This document shows positions 63,269 to 64,000 of a DNA stretch of 64,000 nucleotides, piece by piece. Source of the DNA: Strigamia acuminata. Its lineage: Eukaryota > Arthropoda > Chilopoda > Geophilomorpha > Linotaeniidae. The stretch covers positions 8,333,605 to 8,397,604 of the forward strand of contig OX442321.1 of NCBI GenBank assembly GCA_949358305.1, written 5' to 3'. Under the pieces are notes generated by a model. That model was not told where the DNA came from. It ran no database searches and saw only the letters and a list, made by a program, of their open reading frames with translations. Numbering within the stretch: the stretch's first letter is position 1; every line of letters starts with the position of its first letter. The translations under genes and the position numbers were made by a program.

Positions 63269-63526
63269 TTAGATTAAGTAAGCAAGAGCAGGTGGTTTGT
63301 TCTCAGCCACTAAACGTATTAATACTAGATTTAAATTACGTAAATCTGGATTTTCTTCCGATGTTTCGTTGAAGGGTTGCACATCCCTTACAATATCTTG
63401 AAATACTGTACGTTTTGAATTTTGTCCTGATAGGCTTAATACATGTGAAGAATTTTATTTAGCATCTGTTTTTATATTTTTTTTATATGCAAACAAAACG
63501 ATAGTTCCAACCAAAAGCATCTCCAT
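63269..63526 (-). pseudogene. Small secreted-type reading frame interrupted by an in-frame TAA
   Basis: From ATG 63526 on the minus strand the frame reads MEMLLVGTIVLFAYKKNIKT then DAK, TAA (63457-63455), and continues for 61 codons in the same frame (NSSHVLSLSGQNSKRTVFQD, then IVRDVQPFNETSEENPDLRN and LNLVLIRLVAENKPPALAYL) to TAA at 63269. The start resembles a signal peptide, and the downstream part reads as genuine coding sequence. An AAG at the TATTAAG before LSGQ could be an acceptor for an unseen upstream exon instead. No family recognised. Confidence 0.4.
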
Positions 63527-63770
63527 TTTATTTAGAAAAATAATTTTATTTAAAATAAAATTATTTAACGCGTAATTAATACCAGGATAGTTCAGAATAT
63601 TTGTCTTGAAATTTGACTGAAAAATAATTTACATGCTACACTCCAGAAGCCAAATTTTCATGACAAATTTTCTTTTCTATACAGGATAATAGTAAAAATG
63701 TTGATACCAACACAACATTGTCAATAAAACTCTCATTTAATTTGAACTTTAAAATTATTACATTTTTACC

Positions 63771-63877
63771 GTATTTCCTCGATTCTAACTTGTAAGATGC
63801 ACTTTTTTCCTCAGATACACATCTCTAAAAACGGGCTGCATATAACAATCTAGGGCGTCTTAGAATCGAAGAAATAC
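63771..63877. mobile_element. MITE-like element with GTATTTC...GATTCTAA terminal inverted repeats
   Basis: GTATTTCCTCGATTCTAA at 63771-63788 is matched at the other end by TTAGAATCGAAGAAATAC (63860-63877), with one mismatch, around a 71-bp centre. No coding capacity. A related end occurs at 17104-17128, so this is a dispersed family. Confidence 0.6.
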
Positions 63878-64000
63878 AATACAGTTTTTCATTTTTTTCA
63901 TTTTCCAAAAAACTAAGCCATTCAAATAGTAAAAAACAAATTTACAAGTTTTTTTAACTTCGTCTGTGATGACATAAATATATTTTAAATAATGCAGATT

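Overview
The window is animal nuclear DNA, most likely from a non-insect arthropod; a crustacean is plausible but not proven. It is strongly AT-rich, with long A/T runs in the non-coding parts. Its recognisable genes are intron-rich metazoan families: CASK, membrane-anchored monoamine oxidases and a rhodanese-like protein. The monoamine oxidase introns are mostly 50-110 bp, while the CASK introns are very long. Canonical monoamine oxidase is, to my knowledge, absent from Drosophila, which argues weakly against an insect. All coordinates come from reading splice sites and frames by eye.

Layout. (1) 1-42.55 kb: the minus-strand CASK gene. Twelve coding exons join in frame into 501 codons covering the CaMK-like pseudokinase domain, both L27 domains and the first residues of the PDZ domain. 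The rest (PDZ, SH3, guanylate kinase) should lie beyond the left edge. Two further in-frame first exons lie inside its introns next to CpG-rich stretches. They predict two short CASK forms without the kinase domain. The introns also hold a near-perfect 1.03 kb palindrome containing tRNA-like sequence, smaller inverted repeats, a possible trypsin-like fragment and weak nested exon candidates. (2) 43.5-57.3 kb: three minus-strand monoamine oxidase genes, here called A, B and C. A and B are a recent 4.1 kb tandem duplication. B has lost one of the two aromatic-cage tyrosines of the active site. C is an older, diverged relative with a rearranged intron pattern. (3) 51.3-52.3 kb: a plus-strand rhodanese-domain gene head-to-head with gene B, with an in-frame TGA and a cysteine-rich tail. 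Its first exon has a relic copy upstream of gene A. (4) 57.7-58.8 kb: a poorly resolved, apparently decayed minus-strand locus. (5) 59.2-62.9 kb: three tandem single-exon genes for small secreted polyglycine proteins, minus strand. (6) 63.2-63.9 kb: a small broken minus-strand reading frame and a MITE-like element.

Working together: the A, B and C products would oxidise amines at the mitochondrial outer membrane. CASK is a cell-junction and synaptic scaffold. I see no functional link between the clusters beyond adjacency. The most interesting points are the predicted CASK promoter architecture, the active-site change in monoamine oxidase B, the duplicated divergent promoter module, the tRNA-bearing palindrome and the polyglycine gene family.
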